A stretch of 64,000 nucleotides of DNA from Cordylochernes scorpioides (Eukaryota > Arthropoda > Arachnida > Pseudoscorpiones > Chernetidae). Of this stretch, positions 15,501 to 29,570 are shown piece by piece (the first letter of the stretch is position 1; each line of letters begins with the position of its first letter). The notes under the pieces were generated by a model that was not told the origin of the DNA, did not search any database, and saw nothing but the letters and a program-made list of their open reading frames with translations. The stretch spans positions 70,148,323-70,212,322 of the forward strand of contig CP092874.1 of the NCBI GenBank assembly GCA_030710605.1, given 5' to 3'. The position numbers and the translations under genes were made by a program.

Positions 15501-18440
15501 AACAACAACAACAGGATAGAGTAGACATCATGGAGTATAATAGAAGTACTGTATTAGAAAAGCTGAGGCAATGGAACCTAATGGAGATTGTTTAAACAAC
15601 TTGAGAAATAAGCAACAACAACAACAGGATAGGGTATACATCATGGAGTATAATAGAAGGACTATAATAGAAAAGCTGAGACAATTGGACCTAATGGAGA
15701 TTGTTTAAATGACTTGAGGAATAAGCAACAACAACAACAGGATAGAGTAGACATCATGGAGTAAAATAGATGGACTATAATAGAAAAGCTGAGACAATGG
15801 AACCTAATGGAGATCGTTTAAACGACTTGAGGAATAAACAACAACAACAACAGGATAGAGTAGACATCATGGAGTATAATAGAAGGACTATAATAGAAAA
15901 GCTAAGACAATGGAACCTAATGGAGATCGTTTAAATGACTTGAGGAATAAGCAACAACAACAACAACAGGATAGAGTAGCCATCATGGAGTATAATAGAA
16001 GGACTATAATAGAAAAGCTGAGACAATGGAACCTAATGGAGATTGTTTAAACGACTCGAGGAATAAGCAACAACAACAATAAAAGGATAGAGTAGACATC
16101 ATGGAGTATAATAGAAGGACTATAATAGAAAAGCTGAGACAATGGAACCTAATGGAGATTGTTTAAACAACTTGAGAAATAAACAACAACAACAACAGGA
16201 TAGAGTAGACATCATGGAGTATAATAGAAGTACTGTATTAGAAAAGCTGAGGCAATGGAACCTAATGGAGATTGTTTAAACAACTTGAGAAATAAGCAAC
16301 AACAACAACAGGATAGAGTAGATATCATCGAGTATAATAGAAGGACTATAATAGAAAAGCTGAGACAATGGGACCTAATGGAGATTGTTTAAATGACTTG
16401 AGGAATAAGCAACAACAACAACAGGATAGAGTAGACATCATGGAATATAATAGATGGACTATAATAGAAAAGCTGAGACAATGGAACCTAATGGAGATTG
16501 TTTAAACGACTTGAGGAATAAGCAACAACAACAGGATAGGGTATACATCATGGAGTATAATAGAAGGACTATAATAGAAAAGCTGAGACAATGGGACCTA
16601 ATGGAGATTGTTTAAATGACTTGAGGAATAAGCAACAACAACAACAGGATAGAGTAGACAACATGGAGTATAATAGATGGACTATAATAGAAAAGCTGAG
16701 ACAATGGAACCTAATGGAGATCGTTTAAACGACTTGAGGAATAAACAACAACAACAACAGGATAGAGTAGACATCATGGAGTATAATAGAAGGACTATAA
16801 TAGAAAAGCTAAGACAATGGAACCTAATGGAGATCGTTTAAATGACTTGAGGAAAAGGCAACAACAACAACAGGATAGAGTAGACATCATGGAGTATAAT
16901 AGAAGGACTATAATAGAAAAGCTGAAACAATGGGACCTAATGGAGATCGTTTAAATGACTTGAGGAATAAGCAACAACAACAAAAACAGGATAGAGTAGC
17001 CATCATGGAGTATAATAGAAGGACTATAATAGAAAAGTAGAGACAATGGAACCTAATGGAGATCGTTTAAACGACTTGAGGAATAAGCAACAACAACAAC
17101 AACAGGATAGAGTAGACATCATGGAGTATAATAGAAGGACTATAATAGAAAAGCTGAGACAATGGAACCTAATGGAGATTGTTTAAACGACTCGAGGAAT
17201 AAGCAACAACAACAACAACAGGATAGAGTAGACATCATGGAGTATAATAGAAGGACTATAAAAGAAAAGCTGAGACAATGGAACCTAATGGAGATTGTTT
17301 AAACAACTTGAGGAATAAGCAACAACAACAACAGGATAGAGTAGACATCATGGAGTATAATAGAAGTACTGTATTAGAAAAACTGAGGCAATGGAACCTA
17401 ATGGAGATTGTTTAAACAACTTGAGAAATAAGCAACAACAACAACAGGATAGAGTAGATATCATCGAGTATAATAGAAGGACTATAATAGAAAAGCTGAG
17501 ACAATGGGACCTAATGGAGATTGTTTAAATGACTTGAGGAATAAGCAACAACAACAACAGGATAGAGTAGACATCATGGAGTAAAATAGATGGACTATAA
17601 TAGAAAAGCTGAGACAATGGAACCTAATGGAGATTGTTTAAACAACTTGAGGAATAAGCAACAACAACAACAGGATAGAGTAGACATCATGGAGTATAAT
17701 AGAAGTACTGTATTAGAAAAGCTGAGGCAATGGAACCTAATGGAGATTGTTTAAACAACTTGAGAAATAAGCAACAACAACAACAGGATAGAGTAGATAT
17801 CATCGAGTATAATAGAAGGACTATAATAGAAAAGCTGAGACAATGGGACCTAATGGAGATTGTTTAAATGACTTGAGGAATAAGCAACAACAACAACAGG
17901 ATAGAGTAGACATCATGGAGTATAATAGATGGACTATAATAGAAAAGCTGAGACAATGGAACCTAATGGAGATTGTTTAAACGACTTGAGGAATAAGCAA
18001 CAACAACAACAGGATAGGGTATACATCATGGAGTATAATAGAAGGACTATAATAGAAAAACTGAGACAATGGGACCTAATGGAGATTGTTTAAATGACTT
18101 GAGGAATAAGCAACAACAACAACAGGATAGAGTAGACATCATGGAGTATAATAGATGGACTATAATAGAAAAGCTGAGACAATGGAACCTAATGGAGATC
18201 GTTTAAACGACTTGAGGAATAAACAACAACAACAACAGGATAGAGTAGACATCATGGAGTATAATAGAAGGACTATAATAGAAAAGCTAAGACAATGGAA
18301 CCTAATGGAGATCGTTTAAATGACTTGAGGAAAAGGCAACAACAACAACAGGATAGAGTAGACATCATGGAGTATAATAGAAGGACTATAATAGAAAAGC
18401 TGAAACAATGGGACCTAATGGAGATCGTTTAAACGACTTG

Positions 18441-21400
18441 AGGAATAGGCAACAACAACAACAACAACAGGATAGAGTAGCCATCATGGAGTATAATAGA
18501 AGGACTATAATAGAAAAACTGAGACAATGGAACCTAATGGAGATCGTTTAAACGACTTGAGGAATAAGCAACAACAACAACAGGATAGAGTAGACATCAT
18601 AGAGTATAATAGAAGGACTATAATAGAAAATCTGAGACAATGGAACCTAATGGAGATTGATTAAATGACTTGAAGAATAAGCAACAACAACAACAGGATA
18701 GAGTAGCCATCATGGAGTATAAAAGAAGGACTATAATAGAAAAGCTGAGACAATGGAACCTAATGGAGATCGTTTAAACGACTTGAGGAATAATCAACAA
18801 CAACAACAACAGGATAGAGTAGACATCATGGAGTATAATAGGAAGACTATAATAGAAAAGCTGAGACAATAGAACCTAATGGAGATCGTTTAATTGACTT
18901 GAGGAATAAGCAAAAACAACAACAGGATAGAGTAGACATCATGGAGTATAATAGAAGGACTATAATAGAAAAGCTGAGACAATGGGACCTAATGGATATT
19001 GTTTAAACGACTTGAGGAATAAGCAACAACAACAACAGGATAGAGTAGATATCATGGAGTATAATAGAAGGACTATAATATAAAGCTGAGACAATGGGAC
19101 CTAATGGAGATCGTTTAATTGACTTGAGGAATAAGCAACAACAACAACAACAGGATAGAGTAGACATCATGGAGTATAATAGAAGGACTATAATAGAAAA
19201 GCTGAGACAATGGAACCTAATGGAGATCGTTTAATAGACTTGAGGAATAAGCAACAACAGGATAGAGTAGACATCATGGGGTATAAAAGAAGGACTATAA
19301 TAGAAAAAAGCTGAGACAATGGAACCTAATGGAGATCGTTTAAACGACTTGAGAAATAAGCAAAAACAACAGGATAGATTAGCCATCATGGACTATAATA
19401 GAAAAGCTGAGACAATGGAACCTAATGGAGATCTTTAAACGACTTGAGGAATAAGCAACAACAACAACATGATAGAGTAGCCATCATGGAGTATAATAGA
19501 AGGACTATAATAGAAAAGCTGAGACAATGGAACCTAATGGAGATCGTTTAAACAACGTGAGGAAAAAGCAACAACAACAACAACAACAGGATAGAGTAGC
19601 CATCATGGAGTATAATAGAAGGACTATAATAGAAAAGCTGAGACAATGGAACCTAATGGAGATCGTTTAAACGACTTGAGGAATAAGCAACAACAATAGG
19701 ATAGAGTAGACATCATGGAGTATAATAGAAGAAATATAATAGAAAAGCTGAGACAATGGAACCTAATGGAGATCGTTTAAACGACTTGAGGAATAAGCAA
19801 CAACAACAACAGGATAGAGTACCATCATGGAGTATAATAGAAGGACTATAATAGAAAATCTGAGACAATGGAACCTAATGGAGATCGTTTAAACGACTTG
19901 AGGAATAAGCAACAACAACAACAACAGGATAGAGTAGACATCATGAAGTATAATAGAAGGAATATAATAGAAAAGCTGAGACAATGGGACCTAATGGAGA
20001 TCGTTTAAACGACTTGAGGAATAAGCAACAACAACAACAACAGGATAGAGTAGACATCATGGAGTATAATAGAAGGACTATAATAGAAATGCTGAGACAA
20101 TGGAACCTAATGGAGATCGTTTAAAACGACTTGAGGAATAAACAACAACAACAACAGGATAGAGTAGACATCATGGAGTATAATAGAAGGACTATAGTAG
20201 AAAAGCTGAGACAATGGAACCTAATGGAGATCGTTTAAACGACTTGAGGAATAAGCAACAACAGGATAGAGTAGCCATCATGGAGTATAATAGAAGGAGT
20301 AAAATAGAAAAGCTGAGACAATGGAACCTAAAGGAGATCGTTTAAACGACTTTAGGAATAGGCAACAACAACAGGATAGAGTAGCCATCATGGAGTATAA
20401 TAGAAGGACTATAATAGAAAAGCTGAGACAATGGGACCTAATGGAGATCGTTTAAATGACTTGAGGAATAAGCTACAACAACAACATCAACAGGATAGAG
20501 TAGCCATCATGGAGTATAATAGAAGGACTATAATAGAAAAGCTAAGACAATGGAACCTAATGGAGATTGTTTAAATGACTTGAGGAATAAGCAACAACAA
20601 CAACAACAGGATAGAGTAGCCATCATGGAGTATAATAGAAGGACTATAATAGAAAAGCTGAGACAATGGAACCTAATGGAGATTGTTTAAACGACTAGAG
20701 GAATAAGCAACAACAACAACAACAGGATAGAGTAGACATCATGGAGTATAATAGAAGGACTATAATAGAAAAGCTGAGACAATGGAACCTAATGGAGATT
20801 GTTTAAACAACTTGAGGAATAAGCAACAACAACAACAGGATAGAGTAGACATCATGGAGTATAATAGAAGTACTGTATTAGAAAAGCTGAGGCAATGGAA
20901 CCTAATGGAGATTGTTTAAACAACTTGAGAAATAAGCAACAACAACAACAGGATAGAGTAGATATCATCGAGTATAATAGAAGGACTATAATAGAAAAGC
21001 TGAGACAATGGGACCTAATGGAGATTGTTTAAATGACTTGAGGAATAAGCAACAACAACAACAAGATAGAGTAGACATCATGGAGTATAATAGATGGACT
21101 ATAATAGAAAAGCTGAGACAATGGAACCTAATGGAGATTGTTTAAACGACTTGAGGAATAAGCAACAACAACAACAGGATAGGGAATACATCATGGAGTA
21201 TAATAGAAGGACTAAAATAGAAAAGCTGAGACAATGGGACCTAATGGAGATTGTTTAAATGACTTGAGGAATAAGCAACAACAACAACAGGATAGAGTAG
21301 ACATCATGGAGTATAATAGATGGACTATAATAGAAAAGCTGAGACAATGGAACCTAATGGAGATCGTTTAAACGACTTGAGGAATAAACAACAACAACAA

Positions 21401-23580
21401 CAGGATAGAGTAGACATCATGGAGTATAATAGAAGGACTATAATAGAAAAGCTGAGACAATGGAACCTAATGGAGATCGTTTAAACGACTTGTGGAATAA
21501 GCAACAACAGGATAGAGTAGCCATCATGGAGTATAATAGAAGGACTAAAATAGAAAAGCTGAGACAATGGAACCTAATGGAGATCGTTTAAACGACTTGA
21601 GGAATAGGCAACAACAACAACAACAACAGGATAGAGTAGCCATCATGGAGTATAATAGAAGGACTATAATAGAAAAACTGAGACAATGGAACCTAATGGA
21701 GATCGTTTAAACGACTTGAGGAATAAGCAACAACAACAACAGGATAGAGTAGACATCATAGAGTATAATAGAAGGACTATAATAGAAAATCTGAGACAAT
21801 GGAACCTAATGGAGATTGATTAAATGACTTGAAGAATAAGCAACAACAACAACAGGATAGAGTAGCCATCATGGAGTATAAAAGAAGGACTATAATAGAA
21901 AAGCTGAGACAATGGAACCTAATGGAGATCGTTTAAACGACTTGAGGAATAATCAACAACAACAACAACAGGATAGAGTAGACATCATGGAGTATAATAG
22001 GAAGACTATAATAGAAGAGCTGAGACAATAGAACCTAATGGAGATCGTTTAATTGACTTGAGGAATAAGCAAAAACAACAACAGGATAGAGTAGACATCA
22101 TGGAGTATAATAGAAGGACTATAATAGAAAAGCTGAGACAATGGGACCTAATGGATATTGTTTAAACGACTTGAGGAATAAGCAACAACAACAACAGGAT
22201 AGAGTAGATATCATGGAGTATAATAGAAGGACTATAATATAAAGCTGAGACAATGGGACCTAATGGAGATCGTTTAATTGACTTGAGGAATAAGCAACAA
22301 CAACAACAACAGGATAGAGTAGACATCATGGAGTATAATAGAAGGACTATAATAGAAAAGCTGAGACAATGGAACCTAATGGAGATCGTTTAATAGACTT
22401 GAGGAATAAGCAACAACAGGATAGAGTAGACATCATGGGGTATAAAAGAAGGACTATAATAGAAAAAAGCTGAGACAATGGAACCTAATGGAGATCGTTT
22501 AAACGACTTGAGAAATAAGCAAAAACAACAGGATAGATTAGCCATCATGGACTATAATAGAAAAGCTGAGACAATGGAACCTAATGGAGATCTTTAAACG
22601 ACTTGAGGAATAAGCAACAACAACAACATGATAGAGTAGCCATCATGGAGTATAATAGAAGGACTATAATAGAAAAGCTGAGACAATGGAACCTAATGGA
22701 GATCGTTTAAACAACGTGAGGAAAAAGCAACAACAACAACAACAACAGGATAGAGTAGCCATCATGGAGTATAATAGAAGGACTATAATAGAATAGCTGA
22801 GACAATGGAACCTAATGGAGATCGTTTAAACGACTTGAGGAATAAGCAACAACAATAGGATAGAGTAGACATCATGGAGTATAATAGAAGAACTATAATA
22901 GAAAAGCTGAGACAATGGAACCTAATGGAGATCGTTTAAACGACTTGAGGAATAAGCAACAACAACAACAGGATAGAGTACCATCATGGAGTATAATAGA
23001 AGGACTATAATAGAAAATCTGAGACAATGGAACCTAATGGAGATCGTTTAAACGACTTGAGGAATAAGCAACAACAACAACAACAGGATAGAGTAGACAT
23101 CATGAAGTATAATAGAAGGAATATAATAGAAAAGCTGAGACAATGGGACCTAATGGAGATCGTTTAAACGACTTGAGGAATAAGCAACAACAACAACAAC
23201 AGGATAGAGTAGACATCATGGAGTATAATAGAAGGACTATAATAGAAATGCTGAGACAATGGAACCTAATGGAGATCGTTTAAAACGACTTGAGGAATAA
23301 ACAACAACAACAACAGGATAGAGTAGACATCATGGAGTATAATAGAAGGACTATAGTAGAAAAGCTGAGACAATGGAACCTAATGGAGATCGTTTAAACG
23401 ACTTGAGGAATAAGCAACAACAGGATAGAGTAGCCATCATGGAGTATAATAGAAGGAGTAAAATAGAAAAGCTGAGACAATGGAACCTAAAGGAGATCGT
23501 TTAAACGACTTGAGGAATAGGCAACAACAACAGGATAGAGTAGCCATCATGGAGTATAATAGAAGGACTATAATAGAAAA
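18441..23580 (+). repeat. Higher-order repeat block duplicated at 3,159-bp offset
   Basis: Inside the satellite, the stretch 18441-20420 recurs at 21600-23580 with the same order of private variants. These include the GGAATAGGC monomer, GATTGATTAAATG, the truncated TATAATATAAAGCTG junction at 19081 and 22240, the AAAAAAGCTGAG variant, and monomers lacking bases. The offset is 3,159 bp at two independently checked markers. This indicates recent segmental duplication of about 28 monomers by unequal exchange. Confidence 0.85.
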
Positions 23581-24589
23581 GCTGAGACAATGGAACCTAA
23601 TGGAGATCGTTTAAACGACTTGAGGAATAAGCAACAACAACAACAGGATAGAATAGACATCATAGAATATAATAGAAGGACTATAATAGAAAATCTGAGA
23701 CAATGGAACCTAATGGAGATTGTTTAAATGACTTGAGGAATAAGCAACACCAACAACAGGATAGAGTAGCCATCATGGAGTATAAAAGAAGGACTATAAT
23801 AGAAATGCTGAGACAATGGAACCTAATGGAGATCGTTTAAAACGACTTGAGGAATAATCAACAACAATAACAACAGGATAGAGTAGACATCATGGAGTAT
23901 AATAGGAAGACTATAATAGAAAAGCTGAGACAATGGAACCTAATGGAGATCGTTTAAACGACTTGAGGAATAAGCAACAACAACAACAACAGGATAGAGT
24001 AGACATAATGAAGTATAATAGAAGGACTATAATAGAAAAGCTGAGACAATGGGACCTAATGGAGATCGTTTAAACGACTTGAGGAATAAGCAACAACAAC
24101 AACAACAGGATAGAGTAGACAAAATGGAGTATAATAGAAGGACTATAATAGAAAAGCTGAGACAATGGAACCTAATGGAGATCGTTTAAACGACTTGAGG
24201 AATAAACAACAACAACAACAACAGGATAGAGTAGACATCATGGAGTATAATAGAAGGACTATAATAGAAAAGCTGAGACAATGGAACCTAATGGAGATCG
24301 TTTAAACGACTTGAGGAATAAGCAACAACAGGATAGAGTAGCCATCATGGAGTATAATAGAAGGACTAAAATAGAAAAGCTGAGACAATGGAACCTAATG
24401 GAGATCGTTTAAACGACTTGAGGAATAGGCAACAACAACAGGATAGAGTAGCCATCATGGAGTATAATAGAAGGACTATAATAGAAAAGCTGAGACAATG
24501 GAACCTAATGGAGATCGTTTAAACGACTTGAGGAATAGGCAACAACAACAGGATAGAGTAGCCATCATGGAGTATAATAGAAGGACTAT

Positions 24590-27500
24590 AATAGAAAATC
24601 TGAGACAATGGAACCTAATGGAGATTGTTTAAATGACTTGAGGAATTAGCAACAACAACAACAGGATAGAGTAGCCATCATGAGGTATAAAAGAAGGACT
24701 ATAATAGAAAAGCTGAGACAATGGAACCTAATGGAGATCGTTTAAACGACTTGAGGAATAATCAACAACAACAACAACAGGATAGAGTAGACATCATGGA
24801 GTATAATAGAAGAACTATAATAGAAAAGCTGAGACAATGGAACCTAATGGAGATCGTTTAAACGACTTGAGGAATAAGCAACAACAACAACAACAACAGG
24901 ATAGAGTACCATCATGGAGTATAATAGAAGGACTATAATAGAAAATCTGAGACAATGGAACCTAATGGAGATCGTTTAAACGACTTGAGGAATAAGCAAC
25001 AACAACAACAACAGGATAGAGTAGACATCATGAAGTATAATAGAAGGACTATAATAGAGAAGCTGAGACAATGGGACCTAATGGAGATCGTTTAAACGAC
25101 TTGAGGAATAAGCAACAACAACAACAACAACAGGATAGAGTAGCCATCATGGAATATAATAGAAGGACTATAATAGAAAGGTTGAGACAATGGAACCTTA
25201 TAGAGATTGTTTAAACGACTTGAGGAATAAGCAACAACAACAGGATAGAGTAGACTTCATGGAGTATAATAGAAGGACTATAATAGAAAAGCTGAGACAA
25301 TGGGACCTAATGGAGATCGTTTAAATGACTTGAGGAATAAGCTACAACAACAACATCAACAGGATAGAGTAGCCATCATGGAGTATAATAGAAGGACTAT
25401 AATAGAAAAGCTAAGACAATGGAACCTAATGGAGATCGTTTAAATGACTTGAGGAATAAGCAACAACAACAACAGGATAGAGTAGACATCATGGAGTATA
25501 ATAGAAGGACTATAATAGAAAAGCTGAAACAATGGGACCTAATGGAGATCGTTTAAATGACTTGAGGAATAAGCAAAAACAACAACAACAGGATAGAGTA
25601 GCCATCATGGAGTATAATAGAAGGACTATAATAGAAAGGTTGAGACAATGGAACCTAATGGAGATCGTTTAAAACGACTTGAGGAATAAGCAACAACAAC
25701 AACAACAGGATAGAGTAGACATCATGGAGTATAATAGAAGGACTATAATAGAAAAGCTGAGACAATGGAATCTAATGGAGATTGTTTAAACGACTTGAGG
25801 AATAAGCAACAACAACAACAACAGGATAGAGTAGACATCATGGAGTATAATAGAAGGACTACAATAGAAAAGCTGAGACAATGGAACCTAATGGAGATTG
25901 TTTAAACAACTTGAGGAATAAGCAACAACAACAACAGGATAGAGTAGACATCATGGAGTATAATAGAAGTACTGTATTAGAAAAGCTGAGGCAATGGAAC
26001 CTAATGGAGATTGTTTAAACAACTTGAGAAATAAGCAACAACAACAACAGGATAGAGTAGATTAATCGAGTATAATAGAAGGACTATAATAGAAAAGCTG
26101 AGACAATGGGACCTAATGGAGATTGTTTAAATGACTTGAGGAATAAGCAACAACAACAACAGGATAGAGTAGACATCATAGAGTATAATAGAAGGACTAT
26201 AATAGAAAATCTGAGACAATGGAACCTAATGGAGATTGTTTAAATGACTTGAGGAATTAGCAACAACAACAACAGGATAGAGTAGCCATCATGGAGTATA
26301 AAAGAAGGACTATAATAGAAAAGCTGAGACAATGGAACCTAATGGAGATCGTTTAAACGACTTGAGGAATAATCAACAACAACAACAACAGGATAGAGTA
26401 GACATCATGGAGTATAATAGAAGAACTATAATAGAAAAGCTGAGACAATGGAACCTAATGGAGATCGTTTAAACGACTTGAGGAATAAGCAACAACAACA
26501 ACAACAACAGGATAGAGTACCATCATGGAGTATAATAGAAGGACTATAATAGAAAATCTGAGACAATGGAACCTAATGGAGATCGTTTAAACGACTTGAG
26601 GAATAAGCAACAACAACAACAACAGGATAGAGTAGACATCATGAAGTATAATAGAAGGACTATAATAGAGAAGCTGAGACAATGGGACCTAATGGAGATC
26701 GTTTAAACGACTTGAGGAATAAGCAACAACAACAACAACAACAGGATAGAGTAGCCATCATGGAGTATAATAGAAGGACTATAATAGAAAGGTTGAGACA
26801 ATGGAACCTTATAGAGATTGTTTAAACGACTTGAGGAATAAGCAACAACAACAACAACAGGATAGAGTAGACTTCATGGAGTATAATAGAAGGACTATAA
26901 TAGAAAAGCTGAGACAATGGGACCTAATGGAGATCGTTTAAATGACTTGAGGAATAAGCTACAACAACAACATCAACAGGATAGAGTAGCCATCATGGAG
27001 TATAATAGAAGGACTATAATAGAAAATCTAAGACAATGGAACCTAATGGAGATCGTTTAAATGACTTGAGGAATAAGCAACAACAACAACAGGATAGAGT
27101 AGACATCATGGAGTATAATAGAAGGACTATAATAGAAAAGCTGAAACAATGGGACCTAATGGAGATCGTTTAAATGACTTGAGGAATAAGCAAAAACAAC
27201 AACAACAGGATAGAGTAGCCATCATGGAGTATAATAGAAGGACTATAATAGAAAGGTTGAGACAATGGAACCTAATGGAGATCGTTTAAAACGACTTGAG
27301 GAATAAGCAACAACAACAACAACAGGATAGAGTAGACATCATGGAGTATAATAGAAGGACTATAATAGAAAAGCTGAGACAATGGAACCTAATGGAGATT
27401 GTTTAAACGACTTGAGGAATAAGCAACAACAACAACAACAGGATAGAGTAGACATCATGGAGTATAATAGAAGGACTACAATAGAAAAGCTGAGACAATG

Positions 27501-29570
27501 GAACCTAATGGAGATTGTTTAAACAACTTGAGGAATAAGCAACAACAACAACAGGATAGAGTAGACATCATGGAGTATAATAGAAGTACTGTATTAGAAA
27601 AGCTGAGGCAATGGAACCTAATGGAGATTGTTTAAACAACTTGAGAAATAAGCAACAACAACAACAGGATAGAGTAGATATCATCGAGTATAATAGAAGG
27701 ACTATAATAGAAAAGCTGAGACAATGGGACCTAATGGAGATTGTTTAAATGACTTGAGGAATAAGCAACAACAACAACAGGATAGAGTAGACATCATGGA
27801 GTATAATAGATGGACTATAATAGAAAAGCTGAGACAATGGAACCTAATGGAGATTGTTTAAACGACTTGAGGAATAAGCAACAACAACAACAGGATAGGG
27901 TATACATCATGGAGTATAATAGAAGGACTATAATAGAAAAGCTGAGACAATGGGACCTAATGGAGATTGTTTAAATGACTTGAGGAATAAGCAACAACAA
28001 CAACAGGATAGAGTAGACATCATGGAGTATAATAGAAGGACTATAATAGAAAAGCTGAGACAATGGAACCTAATGGAGATTGTTTAAACGACTTGAGGGT
28101 TAAACAACAACAACAACAGGATAGAGTAGACATCATGGAGTATAATAGAAGGACTATAATAGAAAAGCTGAGACAATGGAACCTAATGGAGATTGTTTAA
28201 ACGACTTGAGGAAAAAACGACAACAACAACAGGATAGAGTAGACATCATGGAGTATAATAGAAGGACTATAATAGAAAAGCTGAGACAATGGAACCTAAT
28301 GGAGATCGTTTAAACGACTTGAGGAATAAACAACAACAACAACAGGATAGAGTAGACATCATGGAGTATAATAGAAGGACTATAATAGAAAAGCTGAGAC
28401 AATGGAACCTAATGGAGATCGTTTAAACGACTTGAGGAATAAGCAACAACATGATAGAGTAGCCATCATGGAGTATAATAGAAGGACTAAAATAGAAAAG
28501 CTGAGACAATGGAACCTAATGGAGATCGTTTAAACGACTTGAGGAATAGGCAACAACAACAGGATAGAGTAGCCATCATGGAGTATAATAGAAGGACTAT
28601 AATAGAAAAGCTGAGACAATGGAACCTAATGGAGATCGTTTAAACGACTTGAGGAATAAGCAACAACAACAACAGGATAGAGTAGACATCATAGAGTATA
28701 ATAGAAGGACTATAATAGAAAATCTGAGACAATGGAACCTAATGGAGATTGTTTAAATGACTTGAGGAATAAGCAACAACAACAACAGGATAGAGTAGCC
28801 ATCATGGAGTATAAAAGAAGGACTATAATAGAAAAGCTGAGACAATGGAACCTAATGGAGATCGTTTAAAACGACTTGAGGAATAATCAACAACAACAAC
28901 AACAGGATAGAGTAGACATCATGGAGTATAATAGAAGAACTATAATAGAAAAGCTGAGACAATGGAACCTAATGGAGATCGTTTAAACGACTTGAGGAAT
29001 AAGCAACAACAACAACAACAACAGGATAGAGTACCATCATGGAGTATAATAGAAGGACTATAATAGAAAATCTGAGACAATGGAACCTAATGGAGATCGT
29101 TTAAACGACTTGAGGAATAAGCAACAACAACAACAACAGGATAGAGTAGACATCATGAAGTATAATAGAAGGACTATAATAGAGAATCTGAGACAATGGG
29201 ACCTAATGGAGATCGTTTAAACGACTTGAGGAATAAGCAACAACAACAACAACAACAGGATAGAGTAGCCATCATGGAGTATAATAGAAGGACTATAATA
29301 GAAAGGTTGAGACAATGGAACCTTATGGAGATTGTTTAAACGACTTGAGGAATAAGCAACAACAACAACAACAGGATAGAGTAGACTTCATGGAGTATAA
29401 TAGAAGGACTATAATAGAAAAGCTGAGACAATGGGACCTAATGGAGATCGTTTAAATGACTTGAGGAATAAGCTACAACAACAACATCAACAGGATAGAG
29501 TAGCCATCATGGAGTATAATAGAAGGACTATAATAGAAAAGCTAAGACAATGGAACCTAATGGAAATCGT
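24590..29570 (+). repeat. Second higher-order repeat block (~1.6-2.5 kb period)
   Basis: Rare variants recur in fixed order. AGGAATTAGC occurs at 24641 and 26252 (offset 1,611). The interrupted CAACATCAAC run occurs at 25351, 26968 and 29482 (offsets 1,617 and 2,514). Neighbouring monomers share the same private changes, such as AGAAAGGTTGAG and GTACCATCATGG. At least three copies of a multi-monomer block are present, the third longer by extra monomers. Confidence 0.8.
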
